A DNA stretch of 64,000 nt, from assembly GCF_019799905.1 (NCBI RefSeq), contig NZ_JABGCI010000002.1, forward strand, positions 372,001 to 436,000. Reading direction: 5' to 3'. Positions 18,107 through 28,216 of this stretch are shown here, one piece after another. Both the position numbers and the translations under genes were made by a program. Origin of the DNA: Trujillonella endophytica. GTDB taxonomy: Bacteria > Actinomycetota > Actinomycetes > Mycobacteriales > Geodermatophilaceae. Below the pieces are notes generated by a model, which ran no database searches, had not been told where the DNA came from, and saw only the letters and a program-made list of their open reading frames with translations. Within the stretch, counting starts at the first letter, position 1, and every line of letters starts with the position of its first letter.

Positions 18107-18161
18107 GAGATCTGCACACTCGTCGCGATCAGTGGCTGACACCGGCGAGTGTGCAGATCTC
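18107..18161. terminator. 16-bp inverted repeat between convergent tetR and ispE
   Basis: Arms gagatctgcacactcg (18107-18122) and its exact complement (18146-18161) flank a 23-nt spacer. It lies between two convergent genes and can serve both as a bidirectional terminator. Its arms resemble those of the hairpin at 28217-28259. Confidence 0.6.
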
Positions 18162-18168
18162 GCGGAGC

Positions 18169-19137
18169 TCAACCGACGAGGCGGGCGCCGGGCACGGGGC
18201 CGTGGACCGCGCGCACCGTCCGGAAGTGCCCGCTGCCGGCCAGCTCGGCGGCCAGGGCCACCGCGTCGTCCTCGTCGGCGGCCAGCGCCGCCACGGTCGG
18301 TCCGGAGCCGCTGACCAGGGCGGCCGCTGCGCCGGCGCCCGTGGCCGCGTCCAGCGCCCGGCGCAGCTGCGGGCGCAGGACGAGCGCCGGCGCCTGCAGG
18401 TCGTTGGAGAGGGTCCCGGCCAGCGCCTCCACCGGTCCGCTGCGCAGTGCCGCGACCACCGGGTCGGGCGAGGCCAGCTCCTCCCCGGCCGGGAGCAGCC
18501 CCTCGGCGCGCAGCCGGTCGAGCTCGCCGTAGACCGCCGGGGTGGACAGCCCCTCCCCCGCGATGCCGAGCACCCAGTCCCAGCGCCGCCGGGCCAGCAC
18601 GGGGCTGAGCCGCTCGCCGCGCCCGGACCCGAGGGCCACGCCGCCGAGGAGGCTGAACGGCACGTCGCTGCCCAGCCGGGCGGCGAGCTCGGCCAGGTCG
18701 CCGCGGGTGGCGTGGGTGCCCCACAGCGTGTCGAGCGCGACCAGCGCGGCCGCGGCGTCGGCGCTCCCCCCGGCCAGCCCGGCCGCCGCCGGGATGGACT
18801 TGTCGATCGTGATGGCCGCCTCCGCGGACACCCCTGCCCGCTGGGCGAGCAACTCCGCGGCCTGCCAGACGATGTTGCGGCGGTCGGTGGGCACCCGGTC
18901 GGGCCCCGCGCTGCCACCGGCGAACGCGCCCGTCAGCTCGATGGACAGGTCCCCGGCCGGGCGCACCGTGACCGTGTCGAAGAGCGAGACCGCCAGGAAC
19001 ACGGTGCGCAGCTCGTGGTAGCCGTCGGCGCCCAGCGGCGCCACGGCCAGGTGCACGTTGACCTTGGCGGGTGCCCGGGCCACCACCGCGCCGTCGCCGG
19101 TGATCCGGCCGGGGCCACCGTGCGGCAGCCGGTTCAT
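18169..19137 (-). CDS. ispE: 4-diphosphocytidyl-2-C-methyl-D-erythritol kinase
   Basis: GHMP kinase of the MEP isoprenoid pathway: phosphorylates CDP-ME with ATP. Motifs: [13 protein letters not shown] at the N terminus, the Gly-rich [18 protein letters not shown] loop, and a C-terminal [10 protein letters not shown]. 322 aa, slightly longer than E. coli IspE (283). The ATG at 19137 overlaps the rsmA stop (ATGA), so translation is coupled. rsmA-ispE is a conserved actinobacterial pair. Confidence 0.95.
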   Translation of the reverse strand: MNRLPHGGPGRITGDGAVVARAPAKVNVHLAVAPLGADGYHELRTVFLAVSLFDTVTVRPAGDLSIELTGAFAGGSAGPDRVPTDRRNIVWQAAELLAQRAGVSAEAAITIDKSIPAAAGLAGGSADAAAALVALDTLWGTHATRGDLAELAARLGSDVPFSLLGGVALGSGRGERLSPVLARRRWDWVLGIAGEGLSTPAVYGELDRLRAEGLLPAGEELASPDPVVAALRSGPVEALAGTLSNDLQAPALVLRPQLRRALDAATGAGAAAALVSGSGPTVAALAADEDDAVALAAELAGSGHFRTVRAVHGPVPGARLVG

Positions 19138-20024
19138 GCCGGCTCCGCCGGTCCGGCCCCCGCCGGCTCCGCCGGGGTGGCGGCCAGCCGGGCGAAGTCC
19201 GTGACCGACAGCCGCTCGCCGCGGGTGGCCGGGTCGATCCCGGCTGCGCGGAGCCGGACCTCCGCGGCTGCCGGGCTGCCCGCCCAGCCCGCGAGCGCGG
19301 CCCGCAGCCCCTTGCGGCGGGTCGCGAAGGCGGCGTCGACGACGGCGAAGGTGGCCGCGCGGTCCCCGGGCGGGGGCGGCCGGCGGTCCAGCGCCACGAG
19401 GCCGGAGTCGACGTTCGGCTCGGGCCAGAACACCCGCCGCCCGACCGACCCGGCGCGGCGCACGTCGCCGTACCAGGCGGCCTTGACCGAGGGGACGCCG
19501 TAGGCCGGCGACCCCGGCGGGGCGGCGAGCCGCTCGGCGACCTCCGCCTGCACCAGGATCAGCGCGCGGCGCAGCGTCGGCAGCTGCTCGAGCAGGGTGA
19601 GCAGGACGGGCACCGCCACGTTGTACGGCAGATTCGCCACCAGCGCCGTGGGTGGCGCCCCTGGCAGCTCCCCGATCCGCAGCGCGTCGGCCTCGACCAC
19701 CGTGAGGCGGTCGGCCAGTGCCGGGACGCGCTCGGCGACCGTGCGCGGCAGGAGCGCGGCCAGCCGCGGGTCGATCTCGACGGCCGTCACCGCGGCCGCG
19801 GCCGGGAGCAGGCCGAGGGTCAGCGACCCCAGTCCCGGCCCGACCTCGAGGACGACGTCGTCCGGCCGCAGCTCGGCCGTGCGCACGATCCGCCGGATGG
19901 TGTTGGCGTCGTGCAGGAAGTTCTGCCCCAGCGACTTCGTCGGGCGCAGCTCGAGCCGCTGGGCCAGGTCGCGGATGGCGGCCGGGCCCAGCAGCCCGTC
20001 GGGCTGGTCCGGAGGAGTGCTCAG
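19134..20024 (-). CDS. rsmA: 16S rRNA dimethyladenosine transferase, CTG start inferred
   Basis: KsgA/RsmA dimethylates two adjacent adenosines near the 16S 3' end. Seen: [18 protein letters not shown] at the N terminus, SAM motif [20 protein letters not shown] (catalytic NLPY), and the helical C-terminal domain. No ATG or GTG precedes the conserved N terminus outside the upstream rpfB gene. I infer the CTG at 20024 ([10 protein letters not shown]), with only a weak GGA upstream; a CTG at 20042 overlapping the rpfB stop (CTGA) is the alternative. It lies in the order rpfB-rsmA-ispE on the minus strand. Confidence 0.92.
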   Translation of the reverse strand: MSTPPDQPDGLLGPAAIRDLAQRLELRPTKSLGQNFLHDANTIRRIVRTAELRPDDVVLEVGPGLGSLTLGLLPAAAAVTAVEIDPRLAALLPRTVAERVPALADRLTVVEADALRIGELPGAPPTALVANLPYNVAVPVLLTLLEQLPTLRRALILVQAEVAERLAAPPGSPAYGVPSVKAAWYGDVRRAGSVGRRVFWPEPNVDSGLVALDRRPPPPGDRAATFAVVDAAFATRRKGLRAALAGWAGSPAAAEVRLRAAGIDPATRGERLSVTDFARLAATPAEPAGAGPAEPA

Positions 20025-20038
20025 CGGGGATCCGGCGA

Positions 20039-21139
20039 TCAGCTGAACAGGCGCGGGCCGCAGTGCGGCCACTGGCCGGCACCGGAGCGGGCGTAGAGCG
20101 CCTGCGCACGCGCCGTCTGCTCCTCGGCGGAGGCAGCGGCCGGGTCGCCGGTGCCACCGACGGCGGCCCAGGTGGACCGGGAGAACTGGTACATGCCGCG
20201 GTAGGTGCCCGACGAGCTGACCGCGTTGGGCCGGCCACCGGACTCGCACGCCGCCAGCGCGGCCCAGTTGAGGCCGTCGGCCGTGGCGGCCGGCGCGGGC
20301 GCCACGGGGCGCGGCTTGGTGCCGACGCTCACCAGCTCGTCGACCGGCTCGACGGTCACGGCCGTCGCGATCTGCTCGCGGGCGGTCTCGACGCCGTCCA
20401 CCACGGTGATCCGGTAGGTGGTCGACCGCTCGCCCTCGACGCCCTCCTGGGTGACGGTCTCGTCGCCCACGATGGCCGCCGGGTCCTCGGTCTCGATGGT
20501 CCGGTAGGGGATCTCCGTCGTCTCGACCACCTCGGTGACCTGCACGCGGAAGACCTGCAGGCGCATGAGCGGCAGCAGGGGCTGGGTCACGAACATGTTC
20601 AGGCCGTCCGTGGGGCCGAGGGTGATGCCCTGCTCGTTGAGCAGGTCGCCCACGGTGGCGGCCGTCGTCGTCACCACGCGCTGCTGGCCGTCAGCCACGA
20701 GGGTGACGTCCTTGGGGGTCGAGATGGACAGGGCCATGCCGTCGAGCGGCAGGCGCTCGCTGCGGCTGGCCGACACGATCAGACCGTCGGCGCGGAAGCC
20801 GAGCTGGTCCAGCGCCTCGTCGACCGACAGGGCGGTCACGTAGACCTCGCTGGACCGGCCGTCGACCGTGAGCCGGAGCGGACGGGCCCGGGTGACCACC
20901 ACGGTGTCACCGTCGGAGACCGACGCGCCGGGCTCGGGGAGGACGACGTCGTGCGACTGCGTCTGCAGCCCCTCCTCGTCGAGGACCTCCTCGACGGTGT
21001 CGGCGTAGGTCCGCACCTCGCGGGCCTGACCGTCCACCGTCAGCGTCAGCGACTTCTGCGCGGCGTAGAACGCCACGGAGCCGCCCACCAGCCCGAGCAG
21101 GACGAGGGCGAAGAGAGAGAGCTTCAGAGTGCGAGGCAC
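20039..21139 (-). CDS. rpfB: Resuscitation-promoting factor RpfB-like lytic enzyme
   Basis: 366 aa. N-terminal transmembrane/signal helix ([18 protein letters not shown]), three DUF348 repeats ([19 protein letters not shown] and two more), a G5 domain (about residues 205-280) and a C-terminal transglycosylase-like catalytic domain with [15 protein letters not shown] (active Glu) and [17 protein letters not shown]. This is the RpfB architecture: a cell-wall lytic enzyme promoting exit from dormancy. Start is the GTG at 21139, with GGAAG 4 nt upstream. rpfB next to rsmA and ispE is the mycobacterial gene order too. Confidence 0.95.
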   Translation of the reverse strand: MPRTLKLSLFALVLLGLVGGSVAFYAAQKSLTLTVDGQAREVRTYADTVEEVLDEEGLQTQSHDVVLPEPGASVSDGDTVVVTRARPLRLTVDGRSSEVYVTALSVDEALDQLGFRADGLIVSASRSERLPLDGMALSISTPKDVTLVADGQQRVVTTTAATVGDLLNEQGITLGPTDGLNMFVTQPLLPLMRLQVFRVQVTEVVETTEIPYRTIETEDPAAIVGDETVTQEGVEGERSTTYRITVVDGVETAREQIATAVTVEPVDELVSVGTKPRPVAPAPAATADGLNWAALAACESGGRPNAVSSSGTYRGMYQFSRSTWAAVGGTGDPAAASAEEQTARAQALYARSGAGQWPHCGPRLFS

Positions 21140-21501
21140 GACACTTCCACGGGGTCACGGGAGCCGGGCAGGGGGCGGCCTCACCGGCGTGCCGCCGGCT
21201 GGCGGCCCGCCGGGCGGCTCCGCACCGGGCAGCCTCGCCGGGGCCCACGGGGGCTCCTGCGACGCTGCCCAGGTCGGCCCCACCCCGGCTGGTCACGACA
21301 CGATAACGGGCGTGGTACGGATGGCAACGGTGCGTACAGGAGTGTTCCAGCGGGGCGACAGGTCGACTTGTTGGCGCGCCGACACGGACAGTGACTGCTG
21401 TGGCGGGTGGTACGGAGGGGACGGATGCGCAGCGTGAGACTCCAGGGGTGACCGAGGTCACCGCGTGGTGGCGCCCACAGCGGGTACTCGGGCGCCTCGG
21501 C
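21140..21501. other. 362-bp region upstream of rpfB, no gene seen
   Basis: No convincing coding frame. It holds the rpfB promoter candidate at 21300-21327 and a leader of about 160 nt. I looked for a c-di-AMP (ydaO) riboswitch, common upstream of rpf genes in actinobacteria, and saw no matching conserved core. Confidence 0.6.
21300..21327 (-). promoter_or_regulatory. Candidate promoter for rpfB
   Basis: On the minus strand TTGCCA (21322-21327) and TATCGT (21300-21305) are separated by 16 bp and match SigA-type -35 (5/6) and -10 (4/6) elements. The GTG of rpfB lies about 160 nt downstream, leaving a long leader. Confidence 0.4.
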
Positions 21502-22341
21502 TCAGCCGGCGAGCGCCGGCTCCGACAGCCGCACGGGCCGCAGCCACGTCACCAGGAACACGGCCACGGCGAGCCCTGCGGCCAGCGCGGAGAACCCCCC
21601 GGCGACCAGCGCGACCGGCAACAGGTCGATCCCCTCGCTGACCCGGTCCCCCAGCCGGACGCCGGCGACCAGCAGCAGCGCGCCGAGGGGCAGCAGGGCG
21701 AGCACGCTCACGGCGGCGCTCACCAGGTGGGCGGTCCAGGTGCGCAGCGCCTCGTCGACCGGGACGTCCGCGCCCTCGGCCGGCAGCGCCCGGAGCAGGG
21801 ACCGCAGGAGCGCCACCTCGGCCAGCAACCAGGCGGCGAGCGGGACGCCGAGGGCGACCCAGGCGACGCGGTCGGGCAGCTCGTCCTGCCGCCACATCAG
21901 CACGGTGGTGAGGACCTCGGCGACGACGACGGCGCGCATGGTCCACAGCAGCCACAGCGAGATCTGCTCGCCGCGACGGGGACGGCGGACGGGGCTGCTC
22001 AGCGACCACCGGGGGCGCGGCCGGGTGGCCTCGGCCAGGACGACGCCCAGGAGCAGCCCGACGGCCACGGCCGGCGCCCAGAGGAAGACCGAGGCCTCCG
22101 CGAAGACGACGACGCTGCCGACGACGGCGAGCAGGCCGAGCAGCAACCCGAGCCGGCGCACGCGGCGCCCGTGCACGGCCTGCCGCTGCAGCGTCGCGCG
22201 CGCCCCCTCGCTCGGCGAGGAGAACTCGATCGAGGCCGAGGCGACCGCGCGCCGGCCCGCGGCGAGGGACCAGGCCCGGGCCAATAGGACGCCCGGCACC
22301 AGCACGGCGATGAAGAGCACGACGGCGATGAGGCGACCCAC
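21502..22341 (-). CDS. Polytopic membrane protein of unknown function
   Basis: 279 aa with about six predicted membrane helices (for example LIAVVLFIAVLVPGVLLA at the N terminus, LLLGLLAVVGSVVVF, LVSAAVSVLALLPLGALLLVA and a last helix near the C terminus), joined by short Arg-rich loops. No catalytic motif or known transporter signature. Start GTG at 22341 with weak SD. It sits between rpfB and tatD, all minus strand, separated from tatD by 46 bp, so it may be cotranscribed downstream of tatD. Family not recognised. Confidence 0.75.
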   Translation of the reverse strand: MGRLIAVVLFIAVLVPGVLLARAWSLAAGRRAVASASIEFSSPSEGARATLQRQAVHGRRVRRLGLLLGLLAVVGSVVVFAEASVFLWAPAVAVGLLLGVVLAEATRPRPRWSLSSPVRRPRRGEQISLWLLWTMRAVVVAEVLTTVLMWRQDELPDRVAWVALGVPLAAWLLAEVALLRSLLRALPAEGADVPVDEALRTWTAHLVSAAVSVLALLPLGALLLVAGVRLGDRVSEGIDLLPVALVAGGFSALAAGLAVAVFLVTWLRPVRLSEPALAG

Positions 22342-22387
22342 GGTCCCAGTGTGCCCCCGTTGGCCGCGTCGGTGGCAGGGGTGCTGC

Positions 22388-23275
22388 TCACCGTGACGAG
22401 GGTGTGTCCTCCCAGGCGCCGAAGACGCGCTCGGCGTTCGCGGTCAGCGCCGTGCACAGCTGCCCGAGTTCCACCCCGGTCACCTCCGCCAGGGCGCGCA
22501 CCGTGTGCGGCACCAGCCGGGAGGAGTTGGGCCGGCCGCGGTACGGCACGGGCGTGAGGAAGGGCGCGTCGGTCTCCACCAGGAGCTGGTCGAGCGGGGT
22601 GAGCGCCGCCGCCTCGCGGAGGTGGCCGGCGTTGGCGAAGGTCAGCGTGCCGGCGAAGGAGAGGACGTGTCCGCGCTCCACGCAGGCACGGGCGAAGGCG
22701 GCGTCGCCGGAGAAGCAGTGGAACACCGTGTGCTCCGGGGCCCCCTCGTCGTCGAGCACCCGCAGGATCTCGTCGTGGGCGTCGCGGTCGTGGATCACCA
22801 GCGCGACGCCGCGGTCCTTCGCGATCCGGATGTGCGCGCGGAACGACGCCTCCTGCGCGGCCCAGCCGTCGGGGCCGGTGCGGAACCGGTCGAGCCCCGT
22901 CTCCCCCACCGCGCGGACCCGGGGCAGCGCCGCGAGCCGGTCGATCTCGGCCAGGGCGTCGTCGTCGGCGGCGCCCTCGCCGGCCTCGTTGGGGTGGACG
23001 GCGACGGTGGCCAGCACGTGCGGGTGCCGCGCCGCGAGCTCCGCCGACCACCGCGAGGACGCGACGTCGACGCCGACCTGGACCAGCCGCGGGATCCCCA
23101 CCGCGACCGCCGCGGCGATCTCGGCGTCGACGAGGTCACCGTCGGGCAGCCGGTCGAAGCCGCCGACGGCGATGTCGAGGTGGGTGTGGCTGTCCACTGC
23201 CGGCAGCGGAAGCGGCTCCGGGTCCGGCGGCAGCTCCCCGCGTCGGTTCGCGCGGGACGACGACGACCGGCTCAC
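22388..23275 (-). CDS. TatD-family metal-dependent hydrolase/DNase
   Basis: Amidohydrolase-fold protein: VDSHTHLDI (HxH metal ligands), VGETGLDRFRTG (conserved Glu), VIHDRDAHDE, FHCFSGD and ETDAPFLTPVPYRGRPN, all TatD signatures. 295 aa with a short N-terminal extension (residues 1-26) that is Arg/Pro-rich. Members are magnesium-dependent 3'-5' exonucleases acting on DNA or RNA. metG lies 37 bp upstream on the same strand; metG-tatD-rpfB-rsmA-ispE is a conserved block. Confidence 0.93.
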   Translation of the reverse strand: MSRSSSSRANRRGELPPDPEPLPLPAVDSHTHLDIAVGGFDRLPDGDLVDAEIAAAVAVGIPRLVQVGVDVASSRWSAELAARHPHVLATVAVHPNEAGEGAADDDALAEIDRLAALPRVRAVGETGLDRFRTGPDGWAAQEASFRAHIRIAKDRGVALVIHDRDAHDEILRVLDDEGAPEHTVFHCFSGDAAFARACVERGHVLSFAGTLTFANAGHLREAAALTPLDQLLVETDAPFLTPVPYRGRPNSSRLVPHTVRALAEVTGVELGQLCTALTANAERVFGAWEDTPSSR

Positions 23276-23312
23276 GACCGCCGTCCCCGTGGGACCTCCG
23301 CGCGCGGAGGTC

Positions 23313-25109
23313 TCACCGGCCGCCCTCCTCGAGCCGGGCCAACTCCTCGTCCACGATCGACTCGTCCAGCTTCGTGAACACCGGCGTCGGCGGCGCCAGC
23401 GGCGTCCCCGGCTGCAGCGGCCGGGACGCCCAGACCGCCTGCTGGGCGTCGTAGTCGCCGGTGATGACCGGGTAGGGGGAGCCGTCGTCGAGGTCGGTGA
23501 CCTCGTCGATCCGCGGCGCCGCCGACCACACGCCGGTGCCGCCGAGCAGCTCGTGGACCTGCTGCGCGGAGTGCGGGAGGAACGGGGTGAGCAGCGCGTT
23601 GCAGTCGCTGATCGCCTGCAGCGCGGTGTGCAGCACGGTGTCCCGGCGGGCCGGGTCCTCCTTGAGCTTCCACGGCGCCTGGTCCGACAGGTACTTGTTC
23701 GCCTCGCTGACCACCCGCATGGCCTCGGCGGCCGCCGCCTTCTGCCGGTTGCGGGCCAGCAGGTCCCCGATGGGGGCGAAGGCGCCGCTGGTGGTCGCCA
23801 GCAGGGCCCGGTCGGCGTCGGTCAGCTCGCCGGGCGTCGGGACGGCGCCGACGTTCTTGGCGGCCATCGAGACCGAGCGGTTGACCAGGTTGCCCCAGCC
23901 GGCCACGAGCTCGTCGTTGTTGCGGCGGCGGAACTCGGCCCAGGTGAAGTCGGTGTCCTGCGACTCGGGCCCGGCCGCCGCGATGAAGTAGCGCAGCGCG
24001 TCGGCGTCGTAGCGGGCGAGGAAGTCGCGCACGTAGATGACGACCTGCCGCGAGGAGGAGAACTTGCGGCCCTCCATCGTGAGGAACTCGCTGGAGACGA
24101 CCTCGGTGGGCAGGTTGAGCCGGCCGAACGAGCCGGGGGTCCCGCCCTTGTCGCCATCGCCGTTGTAGCCGAGGAGCTGCGCCGGCCAGATCTCGGCGTG
24201 GAAGACGATGTTGTCCTTGCCCATGAAGTAGTAGGCGTCGGAGTCCGGCGTCTGCCACCACTGGCGCCACGCATCGGGCTCGCCGGAGCGGCGGGCCCAC
24301 TCGATCGACGCCGACAGGTAGCCGACGACCGCGTCGAACCAGACGTAGATCCGCTTGTCCGGCCGGTCGCGCCAGCCGTCCAGCGGCACGGGCACGCCCC
24401 AGTCGATGTCGCGGGTGTAGCTGCGCGGCTTGAGGTCCTCGAGCAGGTTGACGCTGAAGTTCAGGACGTTGGGGCGCCAGCTCTTCCGCGTCGCCAGCCA
24501 GTCGCCCAGGGCGCGGGTGAAGGCGGGCAGGTCGAGGAAGTAGTGCTCGCTCTCGACGAACTTCGGCGTCTCGCCGTTGATCCGGCTCACCGGGTTGATC
24601 AGGTCGGTCGGGTCGAGCTGGTTGCCGCAGTTGTCGCACTGGTCGCCGCGGGCGCCGTCGTAGCCGCAGATCGGGCAGGTGCCCTCGATGTAGCGGTCGG
24701 GCAGGGTGCGGCCGGTCGAGGGACTGATCGCGCCGAGCGTCGTCTTCGGGAAGACGTATCCGTTCTTCAGCAGCCCGAGGAAGATCTCCTGGCTGACCTG
24801 GGCGTGGTTGGCCGTCGTCGTGCGGGTGAACAGGTCGTAGCTCAACCCGAGGGACTGCAGGTCGCCGACGATGATCCGGTTGTTGCGGTCGGCGATCTCC
24901 CGCGGCGAGATGCCCTCGGCGTCGGCGGCGACGGTGATCGGCGTGCCGTGCTCGTCGGTGCCACTGACCATCAGCACCCGGTCGCCCGCCATGCGGTGGT
25001 AGCGGCTGAAGACGTCGGACGGGACACCGAACCCCGAGACGTGTCCGATGTGCCGCGGGCCGTTGGCGTAGGGCCAGGCCACGGCCGTCAGGATGTGCCG
25101 ATCAGTCAC
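23313..25109 (-). CDS. metG: Methionyl-tRNA synthetase
   Basis: Class I synthetase charging tRNA-Met. HIGH motif at 20-23, zinc-binding CPIC and CDNC (Cys 145, 148, 158, 161), and the KMSKS-equivalent KFSSS at 349-353. 598 aa; there is no C-terminal tRNA-binding EMAP-like domain, as in mycobacterial MetS. Start GTG at 25109 ([17 protein letters not shown]). First gene of the metG-tatD run. Confidence 0.96.
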   Translation of the reverse strand: MTDRHILTAVAWPYANGPRHIGHVSGFGVPSDVFSRYHRMAGDRVLMVSGTDEHGTPITVAADAEGISPREIADRNNRIIVGDLQSLGLSYDLFTRTTTANHAQVSQEIFLGLLKNGYVFPKTTLGAISPSTGRTLPDRYIEGTCPICGYDGARGDQCDNCGNQLDPTDLINPVSRINGETPKFVESEHYFLDLPAFTRALGDWLATRKSWRPNVLNFSVNLLEDLKPRSYTRDIDWGVPVPLDGWRDRPDKRIYVWFDAVVGYLSASIEWARRSGEPDAWRQWWQTPDSDAYYFMGKDNIVFHAEIWPAQLLGYNGDGDKGGTPGSFGRLNLPTEVVSSEFLTMEGRKFSSSRQVVIYVRDFLARYDADALRYFIAAAGPESQDTDFTWAEFRRRNNDELVAGWGNLVNRSVSMAAKNVGAVPTPGELTDADRALLATTSGAFAPIGDLLARNRQKAAAAEAMRVVSEANKYLSDQAPWKLKEDPARRDTVLHTALQAISDCNALLTPFLPHSAQQVHELLGGTGVWSAAPRIDEVTDLDDGSPYPVITGDYDAQQAVWASRPLQPGTPLAPPTPVFTKLDESIVDEELARLEEGGR

Positions 25110-25147
25110 GGCACGAGACTATGCGCCCACTGCTCGGGGTCTGCCGG

Positions 25148-25810
25148 TCAGTGCTGGGTGGTGGCCGCCGGGGAGGTGGGGCCGCTGGTCGGGGCGCCCG
25201 GGTCCAGCAGCGCCACCGAGAACAGAGCCAGGCCGATGACGGTCACCGTGGCCACGCGCACGGCGTGCTGGCCCTCGGTCAGCTCCGGACGCCGCGCCCG
25301 CGGGCGGGGACCGGCGTCGACCCAGGCGACGGACGACGGCGCGGTCGCCAGGAGCAGCTTGCCGACCGGGACCGCGACCAGGCTCAGGGCCACGGCCGGG
25401 ACGGGCAGGCCGGCCGCCGCGCCGTCCAGGGACGCGGTCGCCAGGCCGGCCACGAACACGACGGCGAGCAGCGCCAGCTCGGCGCAGGCGACGACGGTCA
25501 GCAGCCGGGCGCTGGACCCGTCGGCCAGCACCAGACCGCCGCCGGCGCCGAACACGGCCCACGCGGCGAGCGCGAGGAGGAGCAGCGCCACGAGCGCCCC
25601 CGAGGGGCGGTCCGGTGCGGTGAGCAGGCCGTCCAGCCCGGTCAGTGCCGCGGCGAGCACCGCGATCGCGTCGAGCACCGCGAGTCCCGCGGCGGCCAGC
25701 ACCGCGGCCGGCGGACGCCGCCGCGCGTCGTCGGCAGGGACGTCGGCACGGACGTCGGCAGGGACGTCGGCACGGACGTCGGCACGGACGTCGAGGGTGG
25801 TGCTCGCCAC
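25148..25810 (-). CDS. Small membrane protein with repeated N terminus, unknown function
   Basis: 220 aa. The N terminus is a repetitive VRADVPADVRAD segment (residues about 8-28) produced by a 12-bp tandem repeat; five hydrophobic helices follow (AAVLAAAGLAVLDAIAVLAA, ALVALLLLALAAWAVF, and others). It resembles DUF-type actinobacterial membrane proteins of unknown role. Start ATG at 25810. It lies 38 bp downstream of the metG start region, convergently placed with respect to nothing, and upstream of divergent corA. The repeat length could vary between strains without changing frame. Confidence 0.7.
   Translation of the reverse strand: MASTTLDVRADVRADVPADVRADVPADDARRRPPAAVLAAAGLAVLDAIAVLAAALTGLDGLLTAPDRPSGALVALLLLALAAWAVFGAGGGLVLADGSSARLLTVVACAELALLAVVFVAGLATASLDGAAAGLPVPAVALSLVAVPVGKLLLATAPSSVAWVDAGPRPRARRPELTEGQHAVRVATVTVIGLALFSVALLDPGAPTSGPTSPAATTQH
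25730..25789. repeat. Five tandem copies of a 12-bp unit
   Basis: Units gtcggcagggac/gtcggcacggac repeat five times, coding for the Val-Arg/Pro-Ala-Asp repeats at the start of the membrane protein. Twelve is a multiple of three, so copy changes keep the frame. Confidence 0.9.
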
Positions 25811-26083
25811 GGGAGTGCTTCCTGGCCGGGGACGGTCTGTCTCCGGTCAGGTCGTCCGCGGCGGGTCCGCGCTGTACGGCCGCGGGCGGGCTCTCACCCC
25901 ATGGGGTCAGGCGTCGGACCGCGCCCGCAGGCGGGGTGCACGACGAACCCGGGCGATCGCGGAGCGGACCCACGTCTGGATCGGCGGGCACGCCATCGGG
26001 TGAGGACCGGCCAGGTTCGAGGGGATGGGCTCGACCGGCACGCCTACGCTGACCTCCCCGATCCGCGACCGTGGAGGCGTGCC

Positions 26084-27214
26084 GTGACCGCGACCGACCC
26101 GTCCCGCGACGTGGCCCCCGACCGCCCGCCGTCCGCGTTCGGGCCGCCGGACCTGCAGCTGCCCAGCAACCGCCCCCGGCCCGCCGGGGCGCCGCGCACC
26201 ACCCCGAGCCGGCCTCCGGGGCAGGACGCCGTCGTCGACTGCGCGGTGTACGTCGACGGCCGCCGGCAGGCGCCGGTGGAGCCCGGCGCGGCGCTCTCGG
26301 CCGCGGTGGACCAGGGCGGGTTCGTCTGGCTGGGGCTGTACGAGCCGACCGAGGCCGAGCTGGAGTCGATCGCCGAGCGCTACGGGCTGCACCCCCTGGC
26401 GGTGGAGGACGCCGTCTTCGCCCACCAGCGCCCGAAGCTGGAGCGCTACGACGACGACCTGTTCATGGTGCTCAAGACCGCGACCTACGTGGAGCACGAC
26501 CGGCTGACCGCGACCAGCGAGGTCGTCGACACCGGCGAGGTCATGGTCTTCGTCGGCGCGCACTACGTGATCACCGTGCGGCACGGCCGGCACGGTGACC
26601 TGGCCGAGCTGCGGCACCGGTTGGAGGAGCAGCGCGACCTGCTGTGCCTGGGGCCGGCCGCGGTGCTGTACGCGGTCGCCGACCTCGTCGTCGACACGTT
26701 CGTCGAGGTGGCCGACGCGGTGCAGGACGACGTCGACGAGCTCGAGGCGTCGGTGTTCAGCCCCGACCGCACCGACGACATCGGCCGGCTGTACCAGCTC
26801 AAGCGCGAGCTGATGGCGTTGCGCCGGGCGGTGGCGCCGCTCGAGGTCCCGCTGCAGAAGCTGTCCGAGCGGCAGATCGACGTCGTCCCCGAGGCGATGC
26901 GCTCCTACTTCCGCGACGTCCTCGACCACGCCATCCGGGTGCGCGACGCGGTCACCGGCCTCGACGAGCTGCTGTCGTCGATCCTGCAGGCGTCGCTGGC
27001 GCGGACGCAGATGGCCGACAACGAGGACATGCGCAAGATCTCGGCGTGGGCGGGCATCATCGCCGTCCCCACCGCGATCGCCGGGATCTACGGGATGAAC
27101 TTCGAGTTCATGCCGGAGCTGCGCTGGCGGATCGGCTATCCGCTGGTGCTGCTGGTGATCGTCGTGTCCTGCGCGCTGCTGTACCGCGGCTTCAAGCGCA
27201 ACGGCTGGCTCTAG
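26084..27214 (+). CDS. corA: CorA-family magnesium/cobalt transporter
   Basis: 376 aa. Large cytoplasmic N domain (WLGLYEPTEAELESIAERYG, HPLAVEDAVFAHQRPKLERYDDDL), a long helix, then two C-terminal membrane helices with the signature GMN loop (YGMNFEFMPEL, GMN at 337-339). Forms a homopentameric Mg2+ channel in the inner membrane. The GTG at 26084 has GGAGG 6 nt upstream. The N terminus carries a 40-residue Pro-rich extension. No Mg riboswitch is recognisable in the short leader. Confidence 0.94.
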   Translation: MTATDPSRDVAPDRPPSAFGPPDLQLPSNRPRPAGAPRTTPSRPPGQDAVVDCAVYVDGRRQAPVEPGAALSAAVDQGGFVWLGLYEPTEAELESIAERYGLHPLAVEDAVFAHQRPKLERYDDDLFMVLKTATYVEHDRLTATSEVVDTGEVMVFVGAHYVITVRHGRHGDLAELRHRLEEQRDLLCLGPAAVLYAVADLVVDTFVEVADAVQDDVDELEASVFSPDRTDDIGRLYQLKRELMALRRAVAPLEVPLQKLSERQIDVVPEAMRSYFRDVLDHAIRVRDAVTGLDELLSSILQASLARTQMADNEDMRKISAWAGIIAVPTAIAGIYGMNFEFMPELRWRIGYPLVLLVIVVSCALLYRGFKRNGWL

Positions 27215-27240
27215 TCCCCCGCCTCCGTGCACCTCTCCAC

Positions 27241-27268
27241 CTCATCCGCTCCGGGTGCGGTGGATGAG
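27241..27268. terminator. Hairpin between convergent corA and DUF559 genes
   Basis: ctcatcc (27241-27247) pairs with ggatgag (27262-27268), with extra GC pairing inside. Located 27 bp after the corA stop and 13 bp before the stop of the minus-strand gene, so it may terminate both. Confidence 0.5.
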
Positions 27269-27280
27269 TGCACACCCGTG

Positions 27281-28153
27281 TCACCTCGCCAACGCGCAGG
27301 CGATGCGTGCGACGAGCTCCTCGGGGCGGTGCATGTCCGCCGCCGTCACGAACACGACGTGCCAGCCGGCCGCCAGCAGCCGGTTGAGCCGACGCCGGTC
27401 CCTCCCCACCTGATCGGGCGCTGCGTGCCACATGCCCTCGTACTCCACGACCAGCCTGCGATCGGGCCAGGCGAAGTCGACCTCGCCGATGCGACCGCGG
27501 CCGTCCGTGACCCGGAGCTGGGCGACGGGCGACGGGAGGCCGGCGCGGCCCATGAGCAGCCGCAGCCGCGTCTCCTGCGGCGATCCCGCCAGCCCGTCGG
27601 CCAGCCGGCACGCCTCCCGCGCCCGCGCCGCCCCGGGGCCGAGGGCCTCAGCGGCGAAGGCCCTGATCGGCGCCAGGTCGACGATCCCGGAGGCGACCAT
27701 CCGGTCGACGGCCACCACCGCCTCGTCACCGGTCAGCCGGGCGGCCACGGACACCGCCGTCGCCTCGGGGGTCGTGGTCCGCACTCCCGACCGCCGGCAG
27801 AGCCAGTGCGCCGGCACCCGGGCCCGGCGGACACCCAGCCCCGGCATCCGGACCGGGTGCCGGTCCGGCGGCAGTGTGAGCTCGACGTCGTCCCCCGCCG
27901 CAGCGAGGTCGACACCCCAGAGGACGGCGGCGCTGCACCCGGTCACCACCGCGCCGGGCACCAGCAACGACGCCGCGGCGACGGCCCGCAGGGCATGGGT
28001 GACCGGGACATCCCGGTGCACGTAGACATCCCGGAGGAGTCGGCGCCACACGGGGCCGTCGAGCCGGCGCCGGGTGATCAGGCCCGCGCGCACGGCGGCC
28101 GACCCGCGGAAGGGCGCGGCGCGCAGCGGGACGGGGACTGAGGCCGGCCGCAC
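27281..28153 (-). CDS. AbiEi-like/DUF559 (Vsr-fold endonuclease-like) protein
   Basis: 290 aa. N-terminal winged-helix-like segment (FRGSAAVRAGLITRRRLDGP VWRRLLRD), typical of the AbiEi antitoxin-type domain; C-terminal DUF559 part with EVDFAWPDRRLVVEYEG and RDRRRLNRLLAAGWHVVFVT, the Vsr-like fold with D..E..K-type residues partially kept (Asp in EVDF, Glu in VEYEG). Common as stand-alone orphan genes in actinobacteria. No AbiEii toxin partner is adjacent. Start GTG at 28153. Two intergenic hairpins flank the gene. Endonuclease activity is not established for this family; function is inferred. Confidence 0.78.
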   Translation of the reverse strand: MRPASVPVPLRAAPFRGSAAVRAGLITRRRLDGPVWRRLLRDVYVHRDVPVTHALRAVAAASLLVPGAVVTGCSAAVLWGVDLAAAGDDVELTLPPDRHPVRMPGLGVRRARVPAHWLCRRSGVRTTTPEATAVSVAARLTGDEAVVAVDRMVASGIVDLAPIRAFAAEALGPGAARAREACRLADGLAGSPQETRLRLLMGRAGLPSPVAQLRVTDGRGRIGEVDFAWPDRRLVVEYEGMWHAAPDQVGRDRRRLNRLLAAGWHVVFVTAADMHRPEELVARIACALAR

Positions 28154-28216
28154 GACCGGGACCCTGCCGAGTCACCGCCGGATCGCGCCGACGCCCTCCA
28201 CATCGCGGCCCACTGC

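Noticed and set aside
21140..21501. c-di-AMP (ydaO) riboswitch upstream of rpfB
   Set aside because: The region does not show the conserved ydaO core sequences on the minus strand.
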